64,000 nucleotides of DNA, from contig NZ_OX366335.1 in assembly GCF_947250635.1 (NCBI RefSeq), positions 744,001 through 808,000 of the forward strand, read 5' to 3'. This document shows positions 46,358-56,220 of this stretch, in pieces. How positions within the stretch are numbered: the stretch's first letter is position 1; every line of letters starts with the position of its first letter. Below the pieces are notes generated by a model. That model searched no databases and was not told where the DNA came from. It saw only the letters and a list, made by a program, of their open reading frames with translations. The position numbers and the translations under genes are program-made. This DNA is from Wolbachia endosymbiont (group B) of Parapoynx stratiotata (GTDB lineage Bacteria > Pseudomonadota > Alphaproteobacteria > Rickettsiales > Anaplasmataceae).

Positions 46358-47242
46358 ATGAAAGATAATATAGTAATTATTACAGGAATTACAGCCTCAG
46401 GTAAATCAGAATTATGCGATAACTTGATAAAAAAGTATAAAAACATTAGCATAATAAACTGTGACTCAAAGCAGGTATACAAAGAGATTCCCGTAATTAC
46501 TGCTCAACCACCAAAGCAGAAAGAATTTTATAGGCTATACGGTTATGTTTCAGCAAGAGAAAATTATTCCGTAGGTTTATGGCTAGAGGATTTAAAGAGG
46601 GAAGTTAACAACGCGCTGAAAAATTCACGAATACCCATCATCACTGGAGGAAGTGGGCTTTACATTAGCAGCTTAATCAAGGGATTATCATCGATTCCAC
46701 AAATAAGCCAGGAAGTGAGAGAAAACGTAAATGAACTTAGGAAAAATTTAAGTAAAGAGGAATTCTACAAATTAGTGCTAAGCAAAGATCCAAGGATTCA
46801 AGGTAAAATATTTATTAATGACTCACATCGCCTCTCAAGAGCACTTGAAGTTATCACTGAAACTGGCAAGACAATCTTTGTATGGCAAGAAAATAGACAG
46901 CCTCCTTTGTTCAATAATTTTAAGGTATATACAATTCTACCTAAACGTGAGGATATATACCGAAAAATAAATTCTCGTTTTATTGAAATGGTTGAAAATG
47001 GAGCAATTGATGAAGTAAAAAACCTACTTAGCATGAACCCATCTCCACATTTGCCAGCTATGAAAGCACATGGAGTACCAGAAATTATAAGATACTTAAA
47101 AGGGGAGATTACTTTAGACGAAGCAATACAGATTGCTCAAACAAACACAAGGCATTATGCAAAACGCCAGTACACTTGGTTTAAAAATCAATTTCCTAAT
47201 TCTCAAGTGATTGACTGTGCAAATAAATTGACAGAATTTTAG
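46358..47242 (+). CDS. miaA: tRNA dimethylallyltransferase
   Basis: Adds the dimethylallyl group to A37 of tRNAs reading UNN codons, using DMAPP. The 294-residue protein has P-loop GITASGKS (10-17), NCDSKQVYKEIPVITAQP and ITGGSGLYISSLIKG, all conserved. Downstream TNTRHYAKRQYTWFKNQF is the C-terminal signature. ispG earlier in the window feeds the isoprenoid pathway that makes the substrate. Confidence 0.95.
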   Translation: MKDNIVIITGITASGKSELCDNLIKKYKNISIINCDSKQVYKEIPVITAQPPKQKEFYRLYGYVSARENYSVGLWLEDLKREVNNALKNSRIPIITGGSGLYISSLIKGLSSIPQISQEVRENVNELRKNLSKEEFYKLVLSKDPRIQGKIFINDSHRLSRALEVITETGKTIFVWQENRQPPLFNNFKVYTILPKREDIYRKINSRFIEMVENGAIDEVKNLLSMNPSPHLPAMKAHGVPEIIRYLKGEITLDEAIQIAQTNTRHYAKRQYTWFKNQFPNSQVIDCANKLTEF

Positions 47243-47395
47243 ATATTTTGATTATTATGTATTATATTGCTATGCCTATGCAAACTTTTCTTGATAGTAT
47301 TAAACTTTTTTCTTAAAGAACTTTCATCATTGCCTAAATTGTGATTATTAAATTCTTTGTAAAAATATTCTTACTTATGAAGCGCTACTATACCT

Positions 47396-47514
47396 GTAAG
47401 AGCCTTTATCACTAAATGAACTATATCACGCAATATTTCATCCTCAATTTTTCTATATTCTCTCACTAATCTTGTAACCACAATCTCCACTTTCATATCC
47501 TTGTATAGCTCTTC
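47396..47514 (-). pseudogene. Remnant of a third XRE regulator
   Basis: Sequence matching the 3' end of the 39646 and 44208 genes (GCCTTTATCACTAAATGAAC and the VREYRKIEDE codons) followed after a deletion by the codons around GYESGE. Too short to encode a protein. Confidence 0.65.
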
Positions 47515-47568
47515 TCATAATAGTAGGAACAAGATAAGATAGTGATTTAGTGTAACAAGAAGGTAAAA

Positions 47569-47652
47569 ATGCCAGCAGCGTACAGTTATGACTTAAGGAA
47601 AAAAGCCATTCAGGCGTTGGATGAAGGAGAGCGCAAAACAGCAGTAGCAAAT
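47569..47652 (+). pseudogene. IS630-family transposase fragment, N-terminus
   Basis: Reads MPAAYSYDLRKKAIQALDEGERKTAVAN and then runs directly into the end of murE on the opposite strand. Same start as at 1-19. The remainder of the element has been deleted. Confidence 0.75.
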
Positions 47653-49172
47653 TTTTGGCCCTCTCTAATAACTTCAACATCACTAAATTCAAGGGATTGG
47701 CCTTCTATTATTTGGAATCTTTCATGTCCTTTTCCTGCAACTAGCAGAATCATATTTTCATCATGTGCTATATTTATACCTTTCTCTATAGCTTTTTTTC
47801 TATCTCCTATCTCCAGTGCATCAGGGCAATGTAACAAAATATCGTGACGAATTTTCCCCGGATCTTCATCGCGCGGATTGTCATCTGTGACTATAACTTT
47901 ACCTGCAAGCATTTGTGCTATTTTACCCATCTCTGCACGTTTTGTTTGATCACGATTCCCGCCACAACCGAACACTAGAACTATCTTTTTATTGAAGTGC
48001 CATTTTAAAGACAACAGAGCTTGTTTGAGTGCACTTGGAGTATGAGCGTAATCGACAAATGCAAAAGTGTTCACTTTTTCCATTCTTCCAGATGGAGAAG
48101 CGAGTTTATCTATACACATTCTTTGATAGTCCATACCAGATGAAATAACTATACCGATTGCACACAACAAATTATATGCTTGAAATTGCCCAAAAATCGG
48201 AAAAAATGCGTTATAAATTTCATCACCGATTTGAATTTTCAGGTATTGACCATTGGCAGTGGGTATCTGCTTTAATAAAGTAATGTCAGAGTTTTTTTTT
48301 CCATAGGTTATAACTTTGTTGCCACGCTTTTCAGCTATGTTGAGCAACTCTCCATATTCGCCTATATCTGCATTTAAAATCGCTGTTTTTTCTTTTGGCA
48401 ATACCTCATCAAACAACCTTTTCTTGGCCTCAAAATACTCATCGATACTTTTGTGATAGTCCAAATGATCTTGAGAGAAATTAGTAAAAGCTGCAGCATT
48501 GAGCCTGAGTCCATGGATTCTGTATTGATCGATTCCATGGCTTGAAGCTTCTAATGCTAAGTGTTCTACGTTCTTATTATTTATGTCACGCAATGTGGAA
48601 TAAAGATCATCTGCACTTGGCGTTGTAAGGCTATTATCTTTTCTATTATTATTGACACATGTTCCCAGTGTTCCTATAGACGCTACATTATCTTGCCAAA
48701 TCTGGCGACAAAATTCCACCACTGAAGTTTTACCATTCGTACCAGTTACAGCAGCAACATATTTAGGTTGTTTGAATTGATAAAACCTGCTGACTATTTC
48801 ACTGTATATTCCTTGAGGGTCCGAGTGGTAAAGCACTGCAAAACTTGGAGTACTTGTCATTCGAGTAGCGGACACTGGAATCCAGTTTTCATTATACAAT
48901 TGTCTAGTATGCTTGTTTACAATTAAATTTTCTGGATCCCAGTGTCTGAGCACTGGGATGACATCTTTCTTGGCCCCTTGTATTACAACGTCTACACAGT
49001 TGTGTACACATACATTAGGAAGACATGTTACGTGTTCTTTACTCCTTTCTGACACACAAACAAAAAGGTAACCTTCTTTAACTCTCTTAGGATTACATGT
49101 GACGCCTTTGATTTCAATATCAAAGTCAGCATTTACAATGTTATGCAGTAGCTCTTTCAGTCTCACAATCAT
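47610..49172 (-). CDS. murE: UDP-N-acetylmuramoyl-tripeptide synthetase MurE
   Basis: Adds the third amino acid, usually meso-diaminopimelate, to the peptidoglycan precursor. Key motifs: P-loop VTGTNGKTSVVEF, DHLDYHKSIDEY, and DNPRDEDP, the meso-DAP-specific signature. About 520 residues, longer than usual because of a 38-residue in-frame insertion (see 48852-48965). The last 12 residues (about ATAVLRSPSSNA) and the stop come from the IS630 fragment. Starts with ATG inside the end of the metC-like gene; a GTG nine bases upstream is possible. Confidence 0.93.
   Translation of the reverse strand: MIVRLKELLHNIVNADFDIEIKGVTCNPKRVKEGYLFVCVSERSKEHVTCLPNVCVHNCVDVVIQGAKKDVIPVLRHWDPENLIVNKHTRQLYNENWIPVSATRMTSTPSFAVLYHSDPQGIYSEIVSRFYQFKQPKYVAAVTGTNGKTSVVEFCRQIWQDNVASIGTLGTCVNNNRKDNSLTTPSADDLYSTLRDINNKNVEHLALEASSHGIDQYRIHGLRLNAAAFTNFSQDHLDYHKSIDEYFEAKKRLFDEVLPKEKTAILNADIGEYGELLNIAEKRGNKVITYGKKNSDITLLKQIPTANGQYLKIQIGDEIYNAFFPIFGQFQAYNLLCAIGIVISSGMDYQRMCIDKLASPSGRMEKVNTFAFVDYAHTPSALKQALLSLKWHFNKKIVLVFGCGGNRDQTKRAEMGKIAQMLAGKVIVTDDNPRDEDPGKIRHDILLHCPDALEIGDRKKAIEKGINIAHDENMILLVAGKGHERFQIIEGQSLEFSDVEVIREGQKFATAVLRSPSSNA
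48852..48965 (-). repeat. Wolbachia palindromic element inside murE
   Basis: Codes for KDVIPVLRHWDPENLIV and, at the other end, NENWIPVSATRMTS. The DNA holds facing copies of the dispersed motif GTCATCCCAGTG...CACTGGGATCCAG, a form well known between Wolbachia genes (relics at 50697 and 56115). It has no stop in the murE frame. It precedes the P-loop domain, in a surface position between N-terminal and central domains. Confidence 0.8.
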
Positions 49173-50373
49173 CTTTAACACTTGAACATGGCAGTCTTAT
49201 TAATGCAGTATTCAAGTCAAAAATCAAATCTTCAGGATCTTCTAGTCCGCAAAATATTCGCACAAAACTTCCACCACAATCTGAATTCATTACAGATCTT
49301 GAAATAGATCTATGGTCTATTGGTAATATCAAACTGTCACATCCTCCCCAAGAAGCACCAATGCCGAAAACTTTCATGTGATCAACCATGCAGCCTAGTT
49401 CTTCACATGAATATTCTCTATCCAGTGCTATACTGAATGTGCCGCTTGCTCCTTTGAAGTAACTTTTCCATAATTCGTGTTGAGGATGGGAGGGAAGTGC
49501 TGGATATAAAACCTTTCTAACTTTTTGCTGTGCTTCTAGCCACTTTGCCACTTCCATTGCTGTATTTTGGTGCCTTTTCATACGTGTGTGCAGTGTTCTT
49601 AGTCCCCTGTGTGCAAGGTAGCAGTCGTGCGATTGAATGGTTACTCCATAATTTTTATAGCTCTCATAAAGCAATTTAAAAATTTCACCTTCAGCAATAA
49701 TAGCTCCCATAACTAAATCTGAGTGACCGGCTAGATACTTTGTCACCGCGTATAGTGCAACATCAATTCCATAATCAAGCGGCTTAAACAACAAAGGAGT
49801 GGCCCATGAATTGTCACAAACGGTTACGATTCCACGTGCTTTAGCAACTTTTACTATATGCTCTATATTTGAAATCTCAAACGTTATAGAACCAGGAGTC
49901 TCAATCATGATGAGTGAAGTATTACTCTGAACTAAATCAGTTATATCCTGTGTCGGATTATAAAAAGTTACTTCTACTCCTCTTTTTGGTAGCTCATTTT
50001 CGGCAAATCTCTTTAGCCTATAATAACTATTATCTTGTATCAGGACATGTGAACCTGCTTTAGTGAAAGTCAAAATAGCAAAAGTAAGTGCAAATAATCC
50101 AGAAGGGTAGATGAGTGCTTGTCCCCTACCCTCAATTTCAGCCAGTGCATTTGAAAAATAATGAACAGTAGGCGTACCAACATTACTATAGCTGTAATCC
50201 CTTGCAACACCATCATTGATCACATCATATATACTCTCCCCATTCGCTGCACTTAAGTAATCCTTGTAAGTAGGAAATAATATGGTAGAAGAATGATAAA
50301 CTGGCGGGTTCATAGAACCTTTATAGTCATTAAATTTTCTTCCTGCTTTAACTAATATAGACTCTTCGTTCAC
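49141..50373 (-). CDS. metC: Cystathionine beta-lyase-like PLP enzyme
   Basis: A 410-residue Cys/Met metabolism PLP-dependent enzyme. Lys212 (AVTKYLAGHSDLVMG) binds the cofactor, Asp187 (CDNSWATPL) contacts its ring nitrogen, and SYSNVGTPT plus LIYPSGLFALT are family motifs. The closest type is MetC, which cleaves cystathionine; specificity within the family cannot be proven from sequence. It starts 7 bp after bolA and overlaps the murE start by about 32 bp, so these three genes form an operon. Confidence 0.88.
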   Translation of the reverse strand: MNEESILVKAGRKFNDYKGSMNPPVYHSSTILFPTYKDYLSAANGESIYDVINDGVARDYSYSNVGTPTVHYFSNALAEIEGRGQALIYPSGLFALTFAILTFTKAGSHVLIQDNSYYRLKRFAENELPKRGVEVTFYNPTQDITDLVQSNTSLIMIETPGSITFEISNIEHIVKVAKARGIVTVCDNSWATPLLFKPLDYGIDVALYAVTKYLAGHSDLVMGAIIAEGEIFKLLYESYKNYGVTIQSHDCYLAHRGLRTLHTRMKRHQNTAMEVAKWLEAQQKVRKVLYPALPSHPQHELWKSYFKGASGTFSIALDREYSCEELGCMVDHMKVFGIGASWGGCDSLILPIDHRSISRSVMNSDCGGSFVRIFCGLEDPEDLIFDLNTALIRLPCSSVKDDCETERATA

Positions 50374-50380
50374 ATTTTTA

Positions 50381-50665
50381 TTATTTATTTTTTAGATTGT
50401 ATTCGCTTTGCGTATACAAGTGAAGAGAAATCGCATGTACTCGTTCTATTTCACTCTTTAATAATTCATAGATCAATTTATGCCTCTTTAAAGAGCTCAT
50501 TCCAGAAAAGTCGTTAGATATTAATACTAATTTGATATGTGAAGGTAGTGTCGAAGAAGAAGCAAAATAATGATCTGCATGCTTCGCTGACTCATCTATA
50601 ACATTAATACCAATTATACCTATTGAACCGCGCAGCTTTTCTTCCATCGTTTTAATAATATCCAT
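50381..50665 (-). CDS. BolA family protein
   Basis: A 94-residue protein when started at MDIIKTMEEKLRG (seven more residues possible upstream). It has the BolA fold pattern: the helix, NVIDESAKHADHYFASS with a conserved His, SHIKLVLISNDFSGMSSLKRHKLIYELL, and IHALSLHLYTQSEY-like end (here VHAISLHLYTQSEY). BolA proteins pair with monothiol glutaredoxins in iron-sulfur and redox control. First gene of the bolA-metC-murE run. Confidence 0.88.
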   Translation of the reverse strand: MDIIKTMEEKLRGSIGIIGINVIDESAKHADHYFASSSTLPSHIKLVLISNDFSGMSSLKRHKLIYELLKSEIERVHAISLHLYTQSEYNLKNK

Positions 50666-50696
50666 AATGGTTCCTTTAAGCAACAATACGCTCCTC

Positions 50697-50732
50697 TTGT
50701 CATCCCACAGTATCTGGGCACTGGGATGACAA
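50697..50732. repeat. Short palindromic repeat between dnaK and bolA
   Basis: TTGTCATCCCA pairs with TGGGATGACAA, a perfect 11-bp stem. Same family as the element inside murE. It may act as a terminator for dnaK, as it follows the dnaK stop by a few bases. Confidence 0.75.
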
Positions 50733-50737
50733 TCGAA

Positions 50738-52660
50738 TTACTTATTCTCTTCTTTATTATCTATGTCTTGATAATCAGAATCTACTACTTTTTCTTCCTT
50801 ATCATTTGGATTTCCTTCTGATGAAAAGCCATTTTCAGCACTGTTTTGCTGAGATGCTTGATACATAGCTTCTCCAAGCTTCATAGAAAGTTGAGAAAGA
50901 TTAGTAACCTTCTGTTGTATTGAATCAGCATCATCAATGTTGTCAGATTTACTCACTTCCTTTAACTCATTAACTGCATTTTCAATAGCAGATTTATCTT
51001 CTGGAGAAATTTTATCACCATATTCTGTCAAAGATTTTTCTGTAGAATGAACTAAACTATCCGCTTGATTCTTCACTTCAATAAATTTCTTACGCTTTTC
51101 ATCTTCTTGTGCTTTTTCCTCAGCTTCTCTCACCATCCGATTTATTTCATCCTCCGATAAACCACCTGAAGACTGAATACGTATTTTTTGCTCTTTTCCA
51201 GTAGCTTTATCCTTTGCAGAAACATGCGCTATTCCATTTGCATCTATATCAAATGTCACCTCAATTTGAGGAACCCCGCGAGGAGCAGGTGGTATTCCTT
51301 CTAAACTAAACTGACCAAGCAGTTTATTATCAATCGCCAATTTTCTTTCACCTTGATGTACCTTAATTGTAACGGCTGTTTGGTTATCTTCTGCAGTTGA
51401 AAACACCTGAGATTTTTTTGTGGGAATAGTAGTATTACGTTCAATAAGTGGAGTGAATACTCCACCTAGAGTTTCAATACCAAGAGAAAGTGGAGTTACG
51501 TCAAGTAGTAATACATCTCTTACATCACCTTGAATGATTCCCGCCTGTATTGCAGCTCCAATTGCTACAACTTCATCAGGGTTAACCCCTCTGTGTGGAT
51601 CTTTGCCAAAAAATTCTTTAACTTTCTCTATGACTTTTGGCATACGAGTCATGCCACCAACAAGAACTACTTCACCAATTTGACTAGCAGACAAACCAGC
51701 ATCTTCAAGAGCTTTTTTGCAAGGAATTATAGTCCTTTCAATCAAATCATTCACTAAGCTTTCAAGCTTTGCTCTTGTTAGCTTCATATTTAAGTGTTTT
51801 GGGCCACTTGCATCAGCTGTAACAAACGGTAGATTTACTTCTGTTTCCATTGCACTTGACAATTCTACCTTTGCTTTTTCTGCAGCTTCTTTGATTCTTT
51901 GCATAGCCATTGGATCGTTTTTCAAATCAATGCCATTACTTTTCTTGAATTCACCCAGTAAATAATTCACTACTGCATTATCGAAGTCTTCCCCTCCAAG
52001 GTGAGTATCACCATTTGTAGCCTTTACTTCAAAAACTCCGTCACCTATTTCAAGAACTGAAACATCAAATGTACCACCACCAAGATCATACACTACTATT
52101 GTGTGTCCGTGCTTTTTATCAAGACCATAAGCAAGTGCTGCAGCAGTTGGTTCGTTAATTATTCTGAGGACATTTAATCCAGCAATTTTTCCTGCATCTT
52201 TTGTTGCTTGACGTTGAGAATCATTGAAGTACGCCGGCACTGTTATCACAGCATCCTTTACTTCTTCCCCAAGATAAGCTTCCGCTGCTTCTTTCAGGTT
52301 TTGTAGTATAAATGCACCAATTTGACTAGGAGAGTATTCTTTACTATCAGTTGTTTTAACCCATGCATCACCATTTTTTGCTGCAAATACCTTATACGGT
52401 ACACCTAGATTCTTCATTTCAGGATCGCTATATTGGCGACCTATCAATCTCTTAGTTGCAAAAAAAGTATTACTTGCATTGGTAGTTGCTTGCCTTTTTG
52501 CTGGAGCACCAATCAACCTTTCTCCAGATGAAGTAAATGCAACTATAGATGGAGTAGTTCTTGCTCCTTCTTTATTCTCAATTACTTTTGTATCCTTACC
52601 TTGCATTATTGCAACACAAGAATTTGTCGTTCCAAGATCTATACCTATTGCTCTTCCCAT
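50738..52660 (-). CDS. dnaK: Chaperone protein DnaK (Hsp70)
   Basis: ATP-driven folding chaperone. The 640-residue protein starts [50 protein letters not shown] and [17 protein letters not shown] are all intact. The substrate domain and lid follow, with an acidic C-terminus ([12 protein letters not shown]). A GGGAG site precedes the ATG. No dnaJ is adjacent; the J-domain protein at 6833 could call on DnaK. Located between rne/rng and bolA. Confidence 0.98.
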   Translation of the reverse strand: MGRAIGIDLGTTNSCVAIMQGKDTKVIENKEGARTTPSIVAFTSSGERLIGAPAKRQATTNASNTFFATKRLIGRQYSDPEMKNLGVPYKVFAAKNGDAWVKTTDSKEYSPSQIGAFILQNLKEAAEAYLGEEVKDAVITVPAYFNDSQRQATKDAGKIAGLNVLRIINEPTAAALAYGLDKKHGHTIVVYDLGGGTFDVSVLEIGDGVFEVKATNGDTHLGGEDFDNAVVNYLLGEFKKSNGIDLKNDPMAMQRIKEAAEKAKVELSSAMETEVNLPFVTADASGPKHLNMKLTRAKLESLVNDLIERTIIPCKKALEDAGLSASQIGEVVLVGGMTRMPKVIEKVKEFFGKDPHRGVNPDEVVAIGAAIQAGIIQGDVRDVLLLDVTPLSLGIETLGGVFTPLIERNTTIPTKKSQVFSTAEDNQTAVTIKVHQGERKLAIDNKLLGQFSLEGIPPAPRGVPQIEVTFDIDANGIAHVSAKDKATGKEQKIRIQSSGGLSEDEINRMVREAEEKAQEDEKRKKFIEVKNQADSLVHSTEKSLTEYGDKISPEDKSAIENAVNELKEVSKSDNIDDADSIQQKVTNLSQLSMKLGEAMYQASQQNSAENGFSSEGNPNDKEEKVVDSDYQDIDNKEENK

Positions 52661-52733
52661 AATGAATACTCCCTTTTAAATATTATCTGATGTAAAATAT
52701 ATAAGTATAAAACTCGTTAATTACAAGTCCCGT

Positions 52734-54491
52734 TTAGTTGTTAGAGCCCAAAAGGCGCGAAAGCCATTTAGTTAACCAAAAGTTGCCCGGTAGTTTATCT
52801 GAACTACCAGCTTCTTTATCCCTGCTATTCACAATTTGACATCCAGAATTCTGCAATGGCTTATAATCATTAAAATTAATATGGTCTCCTTGCTTTAAAA
52901 TAAATGTATCTGCATCTAAACTATTATCAATACTAACATTTAATGTAATATTGAACTCTTTTTCGATTGTAGAAACCATATCACGCTTATTATTAAAAAT
53001 GTGCGCTATAACTGCACTGCGTGCTATTAAATCAAAGGACTTATTTTGATTTTTATTAGCAATATGTTGCAAATCCCTTAGTATCGATGCAACAACCACT
53101 TCGTTTGATTTCACTCTTCCAATACCTTTACAGCGTAAGCACTCTGTAGTATTAATTTCCTGTATATTTGGTTTAATTCTTTGTCTTGAAAAGACCATTA
53201 AACCAAAGTCATTGATAAAGCTAAATTGAACTTTAGCTTTATCATCTTTAAACGCCTGCTTGATAGCAAATTCAACATTTTTGCAATACTCAAGTTTCAA
53301 CATGTCAATAAAATCAACAACTATTAACCCTGATAAGCCCCTGAGATTCGCTTGCCTTGATATTTCAGATAATGCCTCCATATTAGTTCTATAAGCTGTT
53401 TCTTCTATGTTATCTTCTCCTGTCATTTTCCCTGAATTTACGTCTATTGAAACAAATGCCTCAGTTAAGGTTATCACCAAAGACCCACCAGATGGTAATT
53501 CTACTCTATTGCTATATAATTCAGAAATTTGATCTTCGACTCGATAGTAAGTAAAGATTGGAACAGAGCCTCTATATAACCTAGGACGTAATTTTCCTTG
53601 TAACACATTTTTAGTGTATTTTCTTACCGCTTCACAAACTTCTCTATCAGATACTATAATTTCTGTATCATTACTACAAAAGTCACGTACAGATCTCATA
53701 ACTACATCTGCTTCGTTGTAAATTAATGATGGAACATTTAAAGAAGAGAAGTTTTGCTGGATATTTTGCCATAATAAGGTCAAATTATCGTAATCTTGCT
53801 CAATTTCTTTCTTACTTTTTCCTGCACCAACAGTTCTTACTATTAAACCTGAGCCTTTTGGTAAATTTATTGAATTTAATATATCCTTTAACTGTTTTCT
53901 AACGTTGGTATCTTCAATTCTGCGAGATACTCCACCCCTACTTATGGAATTGGGCATGAAAACACAGTATCTACCGACCAAAGTTACGTATGTTGTAAAT
54001 GAAGCTCCTTTATTTCCTCGTTCTTCTTTAGTTAATTGAACCAATAACTTTTGATTTACTGAAATCACATCTTGTAACTTATATTTTCTATGTAAAGGTA
54101 CCTCCCTCACAAAACCACTGCTGGATTCATTACTAGCTGTAGAATCTAGGCCTTCTTCTGTGCAATTATCATTTGAACAGTCCACACCGCTCGAATAGCC
54201 TTCGTCAGGGAAAATTTCCTTCTCTTTTTCTGGAATATTAAAGTAATTTAGAGATATCTCAGAAAAAGACAAAAAACCTTGCTTATTTTTTCCATACTCA
54301 ATGAACACGGCCTGCAAAGCAGGCTCTATACGCTTTACATAAGCAACGTATATATTACCTCTTAATTGTCTTTTTTCCTTGAATTCTTGTTCAAACTCTA
54401 CAACCCTACCATTAACTAGTAGGGCAACCCTTACCTCGTTAGAACAGGTAGTACTTTCTATCAATAATAACCTTTTGCCATCACTCGCCAC
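52734..54491 (-). CDS. Ribonuclease E/G family protein
   Basis: Endoribonuclease for mRNA turnover and rRNA maturation. The 585-residue protein has an N-terminal S1 domain (about 35-160) with an acidic insertion, RNase E/G core IVRTVGAGKSKKEIE, and catalytic Asp residues in SIDVNSG and VVDFIDM. The Zn-link CxxC is ECLRCKG. The long unstructured degradosome scaffold of full RNase E is missing, so it is RNase G-like in length. A short gap of 73 bp to dnaK. Confidence 0.9.
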   Translation of the reverse strand: MASDGKRLLLIESTTCSNEVRVALLVNGRVVEFEQEFKEKRQLRGNIYVAYVKRIEPALQAVFIEYGKNKQGFLSFSEISLNYFNIPEKEKEIFPDEGYSSGVDCSNDNCTEEGLDSTASNESSSGFVREVPLHRKYKLQDVISVNQKLLVQLTKEERGNKGASFTTYVTLVGRYCVFMPNSISRGGVSRRIEDTNVRKQLKDILNSINLPKGSGLIVRTVGAGKSKKEIEQDYDNLTLLWQNIQQNFSSLNVPSLIYNEADVVMRSVRDFCSNDTEIIVSDREVCEAVRKYTKNVLQGKLRPRLYRGSVPIFTYYRVEDQISELYSNRVELPSGGSLVITLTEAFVSIDVNSGKMTGEDNIEETAYRTNMEALSEISRQANLRGLSGLIVVDFIDMLKLEYCKNVEFAIKQAFKDDKAKVQFSFINDFGLMVFSRQRIKPNIQEINTTECLRCKGIGRVKSNEVVVASILRDLQHIANKNQNKSFDLIARSAVIAHIFNNKRDMVSTIEKEFNITLNVSIDNSLDADTFILKQGDHINFNDYKPLQNSGCQIVNSRDKEAGSSDKLPGNFWLTKWLSRLLGSNN

Positions 54492-54639
54492 TTATTTACC
54501 GTCTGCTTTTCATTCTGAAATCTTCTTATACTACTTAATATATTATTGATTGTCAAGAATTTTGCGACCTGCATTATTGGGTTGACTTTCAGTGTTTTGC
54601 GTTCTAAACTTGCATAGAATTTATTATATCACTACAATT

Positions 54640-54840
54640 ATGGCGAAAAAAAATGCTTCTTTGCTTGTCAAGCTAGTTAGCACCGCAACTAAAACAACAA
54701 AAACTGGAGAAGAGAAACTAACAGGCTATTTTTGTGTAAAAAAACGTAATCCTAAGAACCTTTCCAAGAAGCTCGAGTTTAGGAAGTATGACCCAGTGGT
54801 CAGAAGACACGTATTATTTAAAGAAGAAAAATTAAAGTAA
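54640..54840 (+). CDS. rpmG: 50S ribosomal protein L33
   Basis: A 66-residue basic protein of the large subunit. [32 protein letters not shown] and [20 protein letters not shown] match L33. It has only one of the zinc-binding cysteines, so the Cys-minus form. ATG at 54640 is chosen over longer in-frame starts, since the family begins MAK. Confidence 0.95.
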   Translation: MAKKNASLLVKLVSTATKTTKTGEEKLTGYFCVKKRNPKNLSKKLEFRKYDPVVRRHVLFKEEKLK

Positions 54841-55556
54841 GTATATTATCATGCAAAGCTTACAGCTAAAAGGAGTGTAGCTTATTGCTCACTAGTTATA
54901 CTGTTTTGCATTAGAGAAAGTCTGTTTGAGGTTTTGAAAGATTACGGTAACTTATATAAGTTACGGGAAATTGAGCCACCTGAATAAGGGCTGAAAATGG
55001 TAGCGTTTTTGTCCTGATCTGGTCTTTTTATTGCTTAAATGGGACTTGATCTGATACTTTAAATGATCCAGATAGTCTATATACCATCACACTCTGGGAC
55101 CATACACTTAGAGGTTGTTCACAAACTTTTGAATTCTTTTGTTAAACTTTTACAGAAAAAAATTGCTTGCGCATATTTTAAATCTGACTATAATCATAGT
55201 AAAAGATATTTTAAGAGCTCAAAATTTATCTTTATCTGCAGACTTTTTTCATTAAACAATCAAACTCATTAAAAAATGTGGCGTATCTTCTTCAGCGTAC
55301 GTGGGTGCACACACATACTTAATCTCTGTCGTATGTGCGCCGCACTTTTTTTCTAATCTTTTTTACACAGGAGGATTTTATGTCCAGAATGCCAGATACT
55401 TGATCTTTACTTTAGCTAAAAACCATAGGCGCCTATGGTTTTTATAAAGAAAGTTTAGAAAATAACCAAAAACCACTTGCCATAAAAAGTAACTATATTA
55501 GTATGATATTCACATTTATATGTTAATATAGATATAATCAGATTAAGGAGTATATT
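54841..55556. other. 716-bp region without a supported gene
   Basis: Only short frames with no good start site. At 55306-55347 a stem-loop of partly matching GTGCACACACATAC and GTATGTGCGCCGCAC is followed by a T run, possibly a terminator, and a perfect palindrome lies at 55418-55443. No tRNA or known ncRNA is visible. Confidence 0.5.
55418..55443. repeat. Perfect 26-bp palindrome
   Basis: AAAAACCATAGGC followed directly by its exact reverse complement GCCTATGGTTTTT. With five terminal T on each strand it could act as a bidirectional terminator, though without a spacer the apical bases must be unpaired. Confidence 0.7.
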
Positions 55557-55852
55557 ATGGTAAAATTTACACAAGATTCTGCTTCATTGACAGTGCATGG
55601 TGTTGATTTACTTAATTTGTGCCACAGACAGTGTGAAAATAAATACGAGGGTAATGATTTATTGACAAAAATTAATAGATCTTAGTGTAAGGCTGACTGT
55701 AATAGAAAATTAAAAGCTCCTGAACACCATTCACCAGAAAAAGTAACCTTAGTGAACAGTTAACAGATATTGCAAGTAATCTCAGTTTTGAGAGCATAAA
55801 ATTATCGCTTATATCAGATGAAATAGACAATTACAATTCAATGTCTTTTTAA
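55557..55852 (+). pseudogene. Small Cys-containing protein gene, decayed
   Basis: Starts after AAGGAG at ATG 55557 and reads MVKFTQDSASLTVHGVDLLN with CHRQC, meets TAG at 55683, and continues in frame with CKADCNRKLKAPEHH. After a one-base loss the frame would be SEQLTDIASNLSFESIKLSL to the stop at 55852. About 97 residues in the original. The paired CxxxC motifs could bind metal; no family recognised. Confidence 0.6.
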
Positions 55853-55860
55853 TTAGAGTA

Positions 55861-55890
55861 AAAGAAGATATTGGTTATCTTCTTTTTTTT
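55861..55890 (+). terminator. Rho-independent terminator
   Basis: AAAGAAGATA, a TTGGT loop and TATCTTCTTT form a perfect 10-bp stem ending in a T tract. Placed 8 bp after the end of the decayed gene at 55557-55852, showing that this was once an expressed unit. Confidence 0.85.
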
Positions 55891-56220
55891 TATACGATTA
55901 TTTCTATAATTAACTACTTGAAATTAAGTTCGTTCAGGCAAGATAATTATGAGTAAAAATAGCAGATGCAAGTAGCTGGCACACAGCTGTACGAGCATTC
56001 ATTTTTGAGGGCATAGCAAATGGTGTCATTCAAGTAGCTGACATTGGCTTGCCCTAATCTCATCAAGAACGTTGTGCTTTAACATAATATTTTTATGCTT
56101 ACCAACTTAACTGAATCCCAGACTGGGATGATATACTTCTGGTAGATAATGTCGGTATAGTTGTGATTGGAATAGAAAGCACTAAGTTTGCAATGCTATC
56201 TGAATAGATAAAAGAACTCA
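55891..56220. other. 330-bp spacer with a palindromic-element relic
   Basis: Holds no supported gene. ATCCCAGACTGGGAT at 56115-56129 is a relic of the dispersed palindromic family. znuA ends at its right edge. Confidence 0.5.

Noticed and set aside
54841..55556. Search for tmRNA, 6S or RNase P RNA in the long intergenic region
   Set aside because: No conserved core motif of these RNAs is visible on either strand.
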